Below, one piece after another: positions 17,886 to 25,672 of a DNA stretch of 64,000 bases. The DNA is from Candidatus Poribacteria bacterium (GTDB lineage Bacteria; Poribacteria; WGA-4E; WGA-3G). Below the pieces are notes generated by a model, which saw nothing but the letters and a program-made list of their open reading frames with translations, was not told the origin of the DNA and searched no databases. The first letter of the stretch is position 1, and each line of letters opens with the position of its first letter. The stretch is taken from positions 62,001-126,000 of the forward strand of contig JAJDTM010000042.1 in assembly GCA_022827185.1 (NCBI GenBank). Reading direction: 5' to 3'. Made by a program: the position numbers and the translations under genes.

Positions 17886-19418
17886 CTATTTGTGATCTTC
17901 AGCGATTAATGTCGCCGCCATTTTTCCAGATAACATGACCAATGGAATTCCGCCGCCTGGATGCACCGAACCGCCTGCGAAGTAAAGCCCTTTCAAGAGA
18001 CGGCTTCGGTTCGGTAGACGCTTGAACGCAGTGGTTTTGCTATTCGACGACACACCGTAGATACCCCCTCGGTTGCTGGCGTAAAGTTCGGCGAAATCCT
18101 CCGGTGTGTAGATCTGCTCCACTTCGATTCGATCAGCGATGTCGAAACCGAGCTGCTTTAATCTATCCAGAACAACCGCTCGCATCCGAACCTTTTCTTT
18201 TTCCCACTGCTGTCCCGGTGCCAAATATGGCATGTTCAACAACACAAACCAATTTTCGCCATCAACTGGCGCGTGGGCTGCATCCGCTTTGCTTGTTATA
18301 GCAATGTAGATCGTCGGTTCATCTGGCACTTGCTGATGTTTGAAAATTTGTCTAAATTCGGTATTGTAATCGCTGGAAAAGATAATGTTGTGGTGTGCTA
18401 ATTTTGGGTGTTTCCCCTTAAGCCCCCAAAGGAATACCATCCCCGATAGCGACGGCTCCAATTGATTCACTTTTTCGCGTTGGTGCTGATGTCCTTGACC
18501 AAGAACACGTGCCTTCAACATTGATGCCGGTGTCGCGTTCTTGGTCAAAATCAATTCGTGATATGCAACGACAGCATCCGCGCCACACAGTACATAATCG
18601 GCATCAACCGTCTCACCGTTGACTTGTACCCCATTGACCCGCTTGTGAACACAACAGATGCGTTCAACCTCGGCGGATGTCCGAATCTGGACCCCTCGCT
18701 CACGGGCGACTGCTTCCAAAGCATCAACTAAACGATATATGCCGCCTTTGATGTAATACCCGCCCAATCCATATTCAATGTAGGGAATTATGTTTAGGGT
18801 CGCCGGTGCTTGGAACGGATCTGAGCCGTTATAAGTGGCGTAGCGGTCAAAAAGTTGAACGAGGCGCGGGTCCGAGAAAAAACGTGACACGCTCTGGTGA
18901 ACCGTCCGAAACGGATCAATTTGATGAAGTCTGAACAGTGTCCGAAAATATCGAGGTCGCATGAGTTTCCTGAATTCATGGATCGGCGTAAACATAAAGA
19001 TTTCGGCGGTTAGATTGTGAATACGTTCTGCATATTTCAAGAACCGTTTGTATGCCTTCACATCATTCGGTGAGAGCTGTGCAATAGCGGTTTCCATTTT
19101 GCTTTTATCTGCGCTTGCGTCCATCATTGAACCGTCTGGAAAGAAATATCGGCATATCGGGTCAATTGGCACAAAATCGAGATAATCTGACCGCTTGAAG
19201 CCAGCAAAATCGAATAGTTCATCAATAACAAAAGGCATCGTCAATAGAGATGCGCCGGTATCAAACCGGTAATCCTCCAAAACGACTTCGTTGACCTTCC
19301 CACCGATTTTCGGATTCTTCTCAAATAGTTGGACAGAGAATCCCAGCTGCGCGAGACGAATTGCACCGCTTAATGCGCCAAGTCCACCACCGATGACCGC
19401 TACACGCTTATTTTCCAT
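17886..19418 (-). CDS. second CrtI-family carotenoid desaturase (possibly CrtD)
   Basis: The protein is 510 residues with VIGGGLGALSGAIRL (FAD fold), GGKVNEV, FDTGASLLTMP and the C-terminal FAGGSVHPGGGIPLVMLSGKMA. It is clearly paralogous to the upstream CrtI but divergent. In clusters with CruF a second CrtI-type enzyme commonly acts as the C-3',4' desaturase (CrtD) on the hydrated end, and that is the favoured inference. A CrtI that shares phytoene desaturation, or an aldehyde-forming oxidase, cannot be excluded. Its start overlaps the lycopene cyclase gene by 19 nt, so they are co-translated. Confidence 0.83.
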   Translation of the reverse strand: MENKRVAVIGGGLGALSGAIRLAQLGFSVQLFEKNPKIGGKVNEVVLEDYRFDTGASLLTMPFVIDELFDFAGFKRSDYLDFVPIDPICRYFFPDGSMMDASADKSKMETAIAQLSPNDVKAYKRFLKYAERIHNLTAEIFMFTPIHEFRKLMRPRYFRTLFRLHQIDPFRTVHQSVSRFFSDPRLVQLFDRYATYNGSDPFQAPATLNIIPYIEYGLGGYYIKGGIYRLVDALEAVARERGVQIRTSAEVERICCVHKRVNGVQVNGETVDADYVLCGADAVVAYHELILTKNATPASMLKARVLGQGHQHQREKVNQLEPSLSGMVFLWGLKGKHPKLAHHNIIFSSDYNTEFRQIFKHQQVPDEPTIYIAITSKADAAHAPVDGENWFVLLNMPYLAPGQQWEKEKVRMRAVVLDRLKQLGFDIADRIEVEQIYTPEDFAELYASNRGGIYGVSSNSKTTAFKRLPNRSRLLKGLYFAGGSVHPGGGIPLVMLSGKMAATLIAEDHK

Positions 19419-20119
19419 GCCGAACCGCCTTCAATTTTGCAGCGTAATCGCTCATAAGCAACCTGCTTCTCATAAAGCATCGCGTTAAAGAGCATTAGTG
19501 TGAACCCGTATCCGAAATCCTCGACAGGTATCGTCAGGATCCGGTAATCGCTCTGATACGCTTCACCATAGAGAACAACCGGTCGCGCTGTGAGGTAACC
19601 GTTGAACACCAAAATCAAACCAGCGACAATTGCGAGATAGAGATATGTCTTCGGTCGTAGGAGCAGGTTAGTTCTTAACAAAGTATCCGCCAGTCCAACG
19701 AGTCCAAAGCAACATAGTACCAATCCAGTGTACTGCCTGCCTGTGCTGAAAACCCATATACCTATCGGCAGCGTCGCGTATAAAACTGTTCTGACATGCC
19801 GAAGGGGTCTCAGCTGCGTTGATAGCCTCGCGTCCGGTAGCGTTTCCCATACCAACAGGCACCCAAACGGAACTGTGATAAAAAAGAGCCACTCCTCAAT
19901 CGGCAAACCTAACAATCGGAAGTCAAGTGTATACGCTTTGTTGAACTGCCAATGTGAACCTGTGACAAGCACATCCCATATAATGTATGGCATCATGACG
20001 ATCCCGTTCGTCAGTAATTTCACTCGCCACTGCGAAATGTGCTTAATTTCGCGGTTGAATTGGAGTACTACAGGTCCAACAATTACAATGAGATTAAACA
20101 AGAGATATTCAAATTTCAT
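19400..20119 (-). CDS. crtYcd: lycopene cyclase, fused CrtYc-CrtYd type
   Basis: This 239-residue integral membrane protein has two related halves of about three helices each. LPIEEWLFFITVPF in the first half and IPVEDFGYGFTLMLFNAMLYE in the second are the P-x-E-(E/D) motifs of heterodimeric lycopene beta-cyclases (CrtYc/CrtYd, CarR/CarA side). Here both halves are fused in one chain. It should form beta-ionone rings. Since CruF-type hydration needs an open end, only one end is probably cyclised. It is the first crt gene after the palindromic insertion at 20132-20254. Confidence 0.87.
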   Translation of the reverse strand: MKFEYLLFNLIVIVGPVVLQFNREIKHISQWRVKLLTNGIVMMPYIIWDVLVTGSHWQFNKAYTLDFRLLGLPIEEWLFFITVPFGCLLVWETLPDARLSTQLRPLRHVRTVLYATLPIGIWVFSTGRQYTGLVLCCFGLVGLADTLLRTNLLLRPKTYLYLAIVAGLILVFNGYLTARPVVLYGEAYQSDYRILTIPVEDFGYGFTLMLFNAMLYEKQVAYERLRCKIEGGSAWKISV

Positions 20120-20131
20120 TGTTTTATAGTT

Positions 20132-20254
20132 ATCAGTACGATTTTTTCTGCGAAAAAATCTTTCAGTTATCAGTTGTCAGTTAAAGAGGTTTATGATTAA
20201 CCACAACATCTTTTAACTGAGTGCTGACAGGTTTTCATAGAAAACCGTACTGAT
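20132..20254. mobile_element. 123-bp palindromic MITE-like element
   Basis: The ends are inverted repeats starting ATCAGTACG (20132-20140) and CGTACTGAT (20246-20254). Each end carries a tight hairpin: GATTTTTTC/GAAAAAATC with a 3-nt loop on the left, and GGTTTTC/GAAAACC on the right. The middle holds cagttatcagttgtcagtta-type filler similar to 11098-11118 and 42951-42977. It provides the last codons and the TGA stop of the gene at 20235-20813. Confidence 0.65.
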
Positions 20255-20813
20255 GCCTGACGACTTTTAAATATGTTTTCTCTTCATCTGTTAGTTTCGC
20301 GTTTTCAAGCAAGAAAGCGACGACATTTGTGATTAACCTCGGATCGTAGGCATCTACATGCTGTGGCATCAATTTGATAATTTTTCTGAAATCGCGTTGG
20401 GCATCATCACCGCGTCTGAAGAAGAATGGTAAGTGGTAACAGGTTGTCCCGTGGATGAAAAGTGCCTCAATGTCAGTTGGGCTTTTCTTCAAACCGCTAT
20501 CCATGATTGCTAAACCGCGCCTTGCCCACTTGAGCTTGATATGCGGGAAAAATGCATGCTTTCCCCTAAGCGCAACAAGTGCGCCGATGTAAACCTGCGT
20601 TCTTCCAACGTACTTCGGCTCTACTTGTGCGATTTGTTCAAAGCGGTTGATTGCTGGATCAATCCGTTTTTTGTCTTCAATCGCAGCATAAAATTGTTTT
20701 CGCGCGTCTCTCAACATCTCTTCCACCGGCTCGTTAATCGCAACGCTATCAGCGCAGAACGAGAAAAGAGTTGCCACTATAAGATTTGTATAGATAAATT
20801 GACTAAGTTTCAT
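20235..20813 (-). CDS. small secreted TPR-like protein of unknown function
   Basis: The protein is 192 residues from the ATG at 20813 (MKLSQFIYTN); the longer form would need a TTG start deeper inside idi. A signal peptide (about 1-24, ending DSVA) is followed by helical repeats with TPR-like spacing (AINRFEQIAQVEPKY, RRGLAIMDSGLKKSPTDIEAL, RDFRKIIKLMPQHVDAY). No catalytic motif is visible. It overlaps the idi stop by 11 nt and so is co-expressed with isoprenoid genes. Its final residues (QYGFL) and stop come from the MITE-like element, so the original C-terminus may have been longer. Confidence 0.7.
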   Translation of the reverse strand: MKLSQFIYTNLIVATLFSFCADSVAINEPVEEMLRDARKQFYAAIEDKKRIDPAINRFEQIAQVEPKYVGRTQVYIGALVALRGKHAFFPHIKLKWARRGLAIMDSGLKKSPTDIEALFIHGTTCYHLPFFFRRGDDAQRDFRKIIKLMPQHVDAYDPRLITNVVAFLLENAKLTDEEKTYLKVVRHQYGFL

Positions 20814-21342
20814 CGTGCGATCCAACTTTTTGATACTGTTTAATAACGCGATCCAGTACTAATTTGAACCAGTACGTATAATTTTGGGAATTTTTTCGGA
20901 CATCCTGTTTCAGCATGCCTATATTCATCCATTTCCAATCGTCAACTTCGTCGGGATTTGGTATAGGTTGACCGTCATAATGCCCAACAAAGACGCGATC
21001 CAATTCGTGCTCAAACAGATCATCGTTGAGTTTGACGTGATAAATAAAGCTGAAAAGTTCCTGCAACTCACAATCGAAACCCATCTCCTCATGGAGCCGT
21101 CGCCTCGCCGCGTGATGGTGATTTTCACCGGGTCGTGGATGGCTACAGCAGGTATTTGTCCACAATCCACCAGAATGATATTTTGTCTCTGCCCGTTTCT
21201 GAAGTAACACTTCGTCTAAAGTATTGAAGACGAAGATTGAAAAGGCGCGGTGCAGTTTACCGTCTCGATGCGCTTGCATCTTCTCTTCTGTACCGATTTC
21301 TTTCCCGTTGTGGTCAACGAGTATTACATGCTCTTGTCTCAT
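20803..21342 (-). CDS. idi: isopentenyl-diphosphate delta-isomerase, type I
   Basis: This 179-residue Nudix-fold enzyme interconverts IPP and DMAPP. TNTCCSHP (63-69) contains the catalytic Cys and metal His, and RRLHEEMGF and EHELD carry the Nudix and catalytic Glu residues. It is the first gene of the minus-strand carotenoid operon and faces the divergent B12-dependent regulator. The length matches the bacterial type I family. The ATG at 21342 follows a purine-poor leader of about 110 nt from the best promoter candidate. Confidence 0.93.
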   Translation of the reverse strand: MRQEHVILVDHNGKEIGTEEKMQAHRDGKLHRAFSIFVFNTLDEVLLQKRAETKYHSGGLWTNTCCSHPRPGENHHHAARRRLHEEMGFDCELQELFSFIYHVKLNDDLFEHELDRVFVGHYDGQPIPNPDEVDDWKWMNIGMLKQDVRKNSQNYTYWFKLVLDRVIKQYQKVGSHDET

Positions 21343-21451
21343 TTATATCTATTTCCTTCGCATCGGTTGTGTTTTATCAACCGATCTGTTGTCTAACCGC
21401 GATTGGTATGATTTTTCAGATTAAATTGGTGCGAGAATCGTTATGTATAAT

Positions 21452-21480
21452 ATTATTACATATTGTCTATATTATGTCAA
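21452..21480 (-). promoter_or_regulatory. candidate sigma-70 promoter for the idi-crt operon
   Basis: On the minus strand TTGACA (21480-21475) is followed after 17 nt by AATAAT (21457-21452), with ATAATA or TAATAA one base either way. It lies about 110 nt upstream of the idi ATG. The ATTATGTCAAT motif overlaps the -35, a natural position for repression. Confidence 0.45.
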
Positions 21481-21636
21481 TAAATAATTTATACAATTTC
21501 ACATTAATTCATATTTTGTATAGAAATTATGTCGCGCAATAAGATAAATACACGCTATCAGAATTCACTAAAAAAGAGATTTCAAAAAGAAATTAAGGTT
21601 CAATTCCGCTTATTTTTAAAAATTTAGACAAAATTA

Positions 21637-21665
21637 TTGACAAATGATATGCGTAATGTTATATT
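21637..21665 (+). promoter_or_regulatory. sigma-70 promoter of the B12-dependent regulator
   Basis: TTGACA (21637-21642), a 17-nt spacer and TATATT (21660-21665) match the consensus at 11 of 12 positions. It sits 39 nt upstream of the chosen ATG, so transcription would start about 30 nt before the gene. Confidence 0.7.
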
Positions 21666-21704
21666 AAATTGGAAGATAACACGGAAAAAATAAGAGGAAA
21701 GTTC

Positions 21705-22694
21705 ATGACAGATGAACACAAACACGGTATTAAAACCGTTTCCACCCAGACAGGATTAACACAATTTACCATTCGGGCATGGGAAAAACGATATGCTGTT
21801 GTTACACCGCTGCGAACCGAAACGAATCGTCGTCTCTATTCCGATGCGGATATATCGCGACTCACGTTGCTTCGTCTGGCGACTGAGGCAGGACATAGTA
21901 TTGGACGAATAGCAAACCTGTCGACCGAAATGCTTTTAGAACTCATTGGAACGGCGGGGACGATTGTGCAGCCTTCCGAAATCGAGAAAGAAGTTGTCTC
22001 ACAAGAAACCTCCCTCCGTTTTTACATCGCCTCGTGCATCACAGCGGTTAAGCAGTTTCAGGCACAAGCCCTCGAATCGACGCTCTTCGCTGCATCAGTC
22101 GCCTTTAGCCAGCCTGTTTTCCTCGAAAAGTTGATCGTACCGCTGATGCAGGAAATTGGTGAACAGTGGAAAGCCGGAACTTTGCGGATTGCACACGAAC
22201 ACCTTGCCACAGCGGTTGTCCGGACGTTATTGGGCAACATCTGCCAAGGGGTTGATGTGTCTCCTTCAATGCCAAACTTAGTGATCGCGACCCCACGCGG
22301 TCAACACCATGAAATTGGTGCATTAATTGCGGGAACGACCGCAGCTGCACAAGGGTGGCAAGTTACCTACCTCGGTCCCAACCTGCCAGCTGAAGAAATT
22401 GTAGGGTGCGCAGTGCAAAATGGGGCAAAGGCGATTGGGTTGAGTATCATTTACCCAACAGATGATCCACACTTGGCGAATGAATTACGCAAAATTCGGC
22501 GTGGCATTCAGGAATATGTTGCACTGTTTGTTGGAGGATCCGGAGCAATCGCTTACAGTGCCGTCATTAGTTCTATTGGGGCAATGAGAATCAGTGACAT
22601 GCCGACTTTTCGCACCGAACTCGAAGCCTTGCGTACCCAACAGAATGGAGCCGAGGCAAATGTCTTAAGTCAAGCCGAAAATGGGAACGATTGA
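21705..22694 (+). CDS. carH: MerR-family B12-dependent light regulator (CarH/LitR-like)
   Basis: The protein is 329 residues from the ATG at 21705, preceded by AAGAGGAAAG; an earlier TTG at 21669 falls at the promoter edge. The N-terminal MerR winged helix (about 8-75; TQFTIRAWEKRY, NRRLYSDADI) precedes a four-helix bundle with W155-x9-E165-H166, the light-sensing motif of CarH. A cobalamin-binding Rossmann domain follows, with the His ligand in GQHHEIG (His202). CarH proteins bind adenosylcobalamin, repress carotenoid promoters in the dark and fall apart in light. Divergent placement beside idi-crt supports the same role here. The family assignment is strong; the regulated target is inferred. 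Confidence 0.88.
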   Translation: MTDEHKHGIKTVSTQTGLTQFTIRAWEKRYAVVTPLRTETNRRLYSDADISRLTLLRLATEAGHSIGRIANLSTEMLLELIGTAGTIVQPSEIEKEVVSQETSLRFYIASCITAVKQFQAQALESTLFAASVAFSQPVFLEKLIVPLMQEIGEQWKAGTLRIAHEHLATAVVRTLLGNICQGVDVSPSMPNLVIATPRGQHHEIGALIAGTTAAAQGWQVTYLGPNLPAEEIVGCAVQNGAKAIGLSIIYPTDDPHLANELRKIRRGIQEYVALFVGGSGAIAYSAVISSIGAMRISDMPTFRTELEALRTQQNGAEANVLSQAENGND

Positions 22695-22819
22695 GAGATT
22701 GATTTTTCTTGAAGGTTTCCGTTAAACATGTTATTATTTTTAAATAAAAATACAGCGTGATTATAGGGTTTTCGCCTGCTGTAACAACATTTAATAAAAG
22801 TTAAAAGGAACAAAAAATA

Positions 22820-23551
22820 ATGCAGAGTCACGAAGTTGATTATGAAATTTTTGGGAACGATATGCAAGTCGTTGAAGTTGAACTCGATAGAGGCGAGACA
22901 ATCATCGCGGAAGCGGGTGCTATGAACTGGATGGAGGATGACATTGTCTATGAGGCAAAGATGGGCGATGGCTCCAGTCAGGACGAGGGGTTGATGGGCA
23001 AGCTTCTGAGTGCGGGTAAACGCGCACTTAGCGGTGAGTCGTTGTTTTTGACGCACTTCACCAACACAAGCAACAGTAAGAGACGCGTGGCTTTCGCCGC
23101 GCCCTACCCGGGACATATTCTTCCCATTGATCTGGCACAAATGGGCGGAGAGTTGCTCTGTCAGAAGGATGCCTTCCTCTGCGCCGCCTTGGGTACCGAG
23201 CTCGACATTGCCTTCTCACGTAGATTGGGAACCGGGTTCTTCGGCGGTGAAGGCTTTATCCTCCAACACCTACGTGGCGATGGCATGGCTTTTGTACATG
23301 CTGGCGGGTCAGTGGTCAAAAAGGAGATCAACAACGAAGTGCTTCGTGTTGACACCGGTTGTCTTGTTGCCTTCTCGTCGAGCGTTGACTACAACATTGA
23401 AATGGTAAAAGGTTTAAAATCAATGTTCTTTGGCGGTGAGGGACTTTTCCTCGCAACGCTGCAAGGGACCGGCACTGTTTATCTTCAGAGTCTACCTTTC
23501 TCGCGGCTCGCAGACCGTATCATCGAACAAGTACCAACTTCCAGTAACTAA
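22820..23551 (+). CDS. AIM24 / TIGR00266 family protein
   Basis: The protein is 243 residues. AEAGAMNWMEDDI near the N-terminus, GTGFFGGEGFILQHLRG and VKGLKSMFFGGEGLFLATL are the hallmark repeats of the AIM24/TIGR00266 beta-sandwich family. No catalytic role is established for this family; the mitochondrial member affects inner membrane organisation. There is no signal peptide. It has its own ribosome site (AAAAGGAACAAAAAATA before the ATG) and lies 32 nt before the enolase-family gene, so it may start that operon. Confidence 0.85.
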   Translation: MQSHEVDYEIFGNDMQVVEVELDRGETIIAEAGAMNWMEDDIVYEAKMGDGSSQDEGLMGKLLSAGKRALSGESLFLTHFTNTSNSKRRVAFAAPYPGHILPIDLAQMGGELLCQKDAFLCAALGTELDIAFSRRLGTGFFGGEGFILQHLRGDGMAFVHAGGSVVKKEINNEVLRVDTGCLVAFSSSVDYNIEMVKGLKSMFFGGEGLFLATLQGTGTVYLQSLPFSRLADRIIEQVPTSSN

Positions 23552-23583
23552 CGCTAAAAGGTAAGTTAAGGTAAATTAGAAAA

Positions 23584-24687
23584 GTGAAAATTCGTAGTAT
23601 CAACGCTTACCAAGTGGACCTTCCATTGCATGAAGGCAGCTACAACTGGTCGGGCGGAAAATCTGTATCCGTCTTTGACAGTACCATCGTCTCCGTTGAA
23701 ACGGATGCAGGTATCACAGGTTACGGTGAAGTCTGTCCCCTGGGACCGTTCTATCTCCCAGCTTATGCGACGGGGACCCGTACCGGCATTGCCGAACTCG
23801 CGCCGCATCTCATCGGCGCAGATCCAACGCAACTGCTTCCCCTTAACCAACGCATGGATGTCGCGCTCAAGGGACACCCGTATGTGAAATCCGCAATCGA
23901 CATCGCGTGTTGGGATATTCTCGGCAAAGTTTCAAACCAATCCGTCTGCACACTGCTCGGTGGTAGGTATGGTGAGGATTTCATGCTCTATCGTGCGATC
24001 TCCCAACAATCCCCTGACGAGATGGCAGCGAAAGTAGCGACCTATCGTGCGGAAGGATACCGCAAATTCCAATTGAAAGTGGGCGGTGATCCGAACACCG
24101 ATATTGAACGTATTCACGCGGTTGCCGAATTAATGGAACCCGATGATGTGCTGATTGCGGATGCGAATACGGGTTGGTTGATGCACCAAGCCGTTCGTGT
24201 TGTCCGCGGTGTGCGCGATGTGGATGTCTACATTGAGCAACCTTGCCTCTCTTATGAAGAGTGCCTCGCTATTCGTCAGCGTACAGATCACCCCTTTGTT
24301 CTTGACGAGACGATTGACAGTATCCATGCGTTGTTACGCGGTCATGCCGATCAGGCGATGGATGTCGTCAACATTAAGATCAGCAAATTTGGTGGATTGA
24401 CGAAAGCAAAACTCGCCAGAGACCTATGCGTTGAACTCGGCGTTGCGATGACGATTGAAGACAGTTGGGGTGGCGACATTACAACCGCTGCGATTGCGCA
24501 TCTTGCCCATAGTACACCAACAGAATTCCTTTTCACCGCAACAGATTTTAACAGTTATGTCACCGTCAGCACGGCGGAAGGTGCACCGCAACGGATTAAT
24601 GGCAGAATGGCAGCCGCAACGCAACCAGGTTTGGGAATTGTCCCAGATATGGCTGTCTTAGGTGAAGCGTTAGTTCACGTGGAATAG
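23584..24687 (+). CDS. enolase-superfamily dehydratase/racemase (MLE subgroup; cis-3-hydroxyproline dehydratase-like)
   Basis: The protein is 367 residues from a GTG start. It has the capping domain followed by the (beta/alpha)8 barrel of the mandelate racemase/muconate lactonizing enzyme family. Metal ligands are seen in LIADANTGW, YIEQPC and VLDETI; the second-side catalytic Lys lies in NIKISKFGG, and MTIEDSWGGDI is the last barrel motif. The usual KxK motif reads QLK (RKFQLKVGG), so the first Lys is replaced by Gln. With the adjacent reductase it fits dehydration of cis-3-hydroxy-L-proline to pyrroline-2-carboxylate, but other acid-sugar or proline-betaine substrates are possible. Confidence 0.8.
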   Translation: MKIRSINAYQVDLPLHEGSYNWSGGKSVSVFDSTIVSVETDAGITGYGEVCPLGPFYLPAYATGTRTGIAELAPHLIGADPTQLLPLNQRMDVALKGHPYVKSAIDIACWDILGKVSNQSVCTLLGGRYGEDFMLYRAISQQSPDEMAAKVATYRAEGYRKFQLKVGGDPNTDIERIHAVAELMEPDDVLIADANTGWLMHQAVRVVRGVRDVDVYIEQPCLSYEECLAIRQRTDHPFVLDETIDSIHALLRGHADQAMDVVNIKISKFGGLTKAKLARDLCVELGVAMTIEDSWGGDITTAAIAHLAHSTPTEFLFTATDFNSYVTVSTAEGAPQRINGRMAAATQPGLGIVPDMAVLGEALVHVE

Positions 24688-24691
24688 TCGT

Positions 24692-25657
24692 ATGCTCATC
24701 AGAATTCTCTCCGCTGCTGATGTCCGAGCAGCCTTACCGATGCCCAAAGCGATTGATGCGATGCGGCACGCCTACGGTCAACTCTCAGCTGGTACAGCGG
24801 TCGCGCCCCCACGACAACACATCGCCACCGACAAAGGCGTTACGCTCATAATGTCTGCCTATCTCCCTGAACGAAGTGAATTCGGCATCAAAGTTGTCTC
24901 TGTCTATGACGATAATCCGAACCTCAATCTGCCCCGCATCACTGCAACAGTCTTAGTCCTTGATCCAGCGACAGGATCACCGAAAGCGTTCATGGACGGT
25001 ACCAGTCTGACTGCCATCCGAACCGGTGCCGGTGGCGGTTTAGCAGCAGACCTTCTTGCCCGTAAGGACGCAAAAATTGTTGGACTTTTCGGCGCAGGTG
25101 TACAGGCAAGAGCACAGTTGCAGGCGGTGATAGCGGTTAGAGAAATAACGCGAGTCAATCTCATCAGTCGGACGCAAACCTCGGCAGAACAACTCGCTGC
25201 TGAGATTTCAGAGTGGGGGGATGCCCCCGTAGTTAATCTTGTATCTACACCGCAAGCGGTGGTGGAGGACGCTGATATTGTGCTATGTGCAACGACATCG
25301 GCAACGCCTCTTTTTGACGGAAACGCCTTACAACCTGGCACGCACATTACAGCCGTTGGGACGTTTGTACCAGAAAAGCGGGAAGTCGATACGACAACTA
25401 TAAGACGTTCACACCGAATCGTGGTGGATTCGCGGGAAACGTGCTTAGAAGAGGCGGGGGACTTGATTATTCCGAACGCTGAGATTGACGCTGAAATCGG
25501 TGAAATCGTCAACGGCAATAAACAGGGACGGCAGTCAGATGATGAAATCACGTTTTTTAAGTCGGTGGGTGTAGCAGTGCAAGACGCAGTCGCTGCAGCA
25601 GCAGTGCTCGCAGAAGCGGAAGCGAAAGGGTTAGGCACTCTTGTTGAAATGGTGTAG
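24692..25657 (+). CDS. ornithine cyclodeaminase / mu-crystallin family, likely pyrroline-2-carboxylate reductase
   Basis: The protein is 321 residues. It has the NAD(P)-binding fold GLFGAGVQARAQLQA, the substrate region KVVSVYDDNP and PRITATVLVLDPATG, FMDGTSLTAIRTGAGGG, and GTFVPEKREVD. The family includes ornithine cyclodeaminase, alanine dehydrogenase and Delta1-pyrroline-2-carboxylate reductase. It begins 4 nt after the dehydratase gene, so the two are one operon. That pairing favours reduction of pyrroline-2-carboxylate to L-proline, the second step of 3-hydroxyproline breakdown. It ends 15 nt from a convergent gene. Confidence 0.82.
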   Translation: MLIRILSAADVRAALPMPKAIDAMRHAYGQLSAGTAVAPPRQHIATDKGVTLIMSAYLPERSEFGIKVVSVYDDNPNLNLPRITATVLVLDPATGSPKAFMDGTSLTAIRTGAGGGLAADLLARKDAKIVGLFGAGVQARAQLQAVIAVREITRVNLISRTQTSAEQLAAEISEWGDAPVVNLVSTPQAVVEDADIVLCATTSATPLFDGNALQPGTHITAVGTFVPEKREVDTTTIRRSHRIVVDSRETCLEEAGDLIIPNAEIDAEIGEIVNGNKQGRQSDDEITFFKSVGVAVQDAVAAAAVLAEAEAKGLGTLVEMV

Positions 25658-25672
25658 ATGATACGGTTTCGG

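Larger units (their letters stand above)
21343..21704. other. divergent regulatory region between idi and the B12-dependent regulator
   Basis: This 362-nt AT-rich region has no gene. It holds the promoter pair described separately. The motif AATTATGTC / ATTATGTCAATAA recurs (about 21471-21485 and 21525-21541) and is a candidate operator for the CarH/LitR-type regulator; this is inference from position only. Confidence 0.5.
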
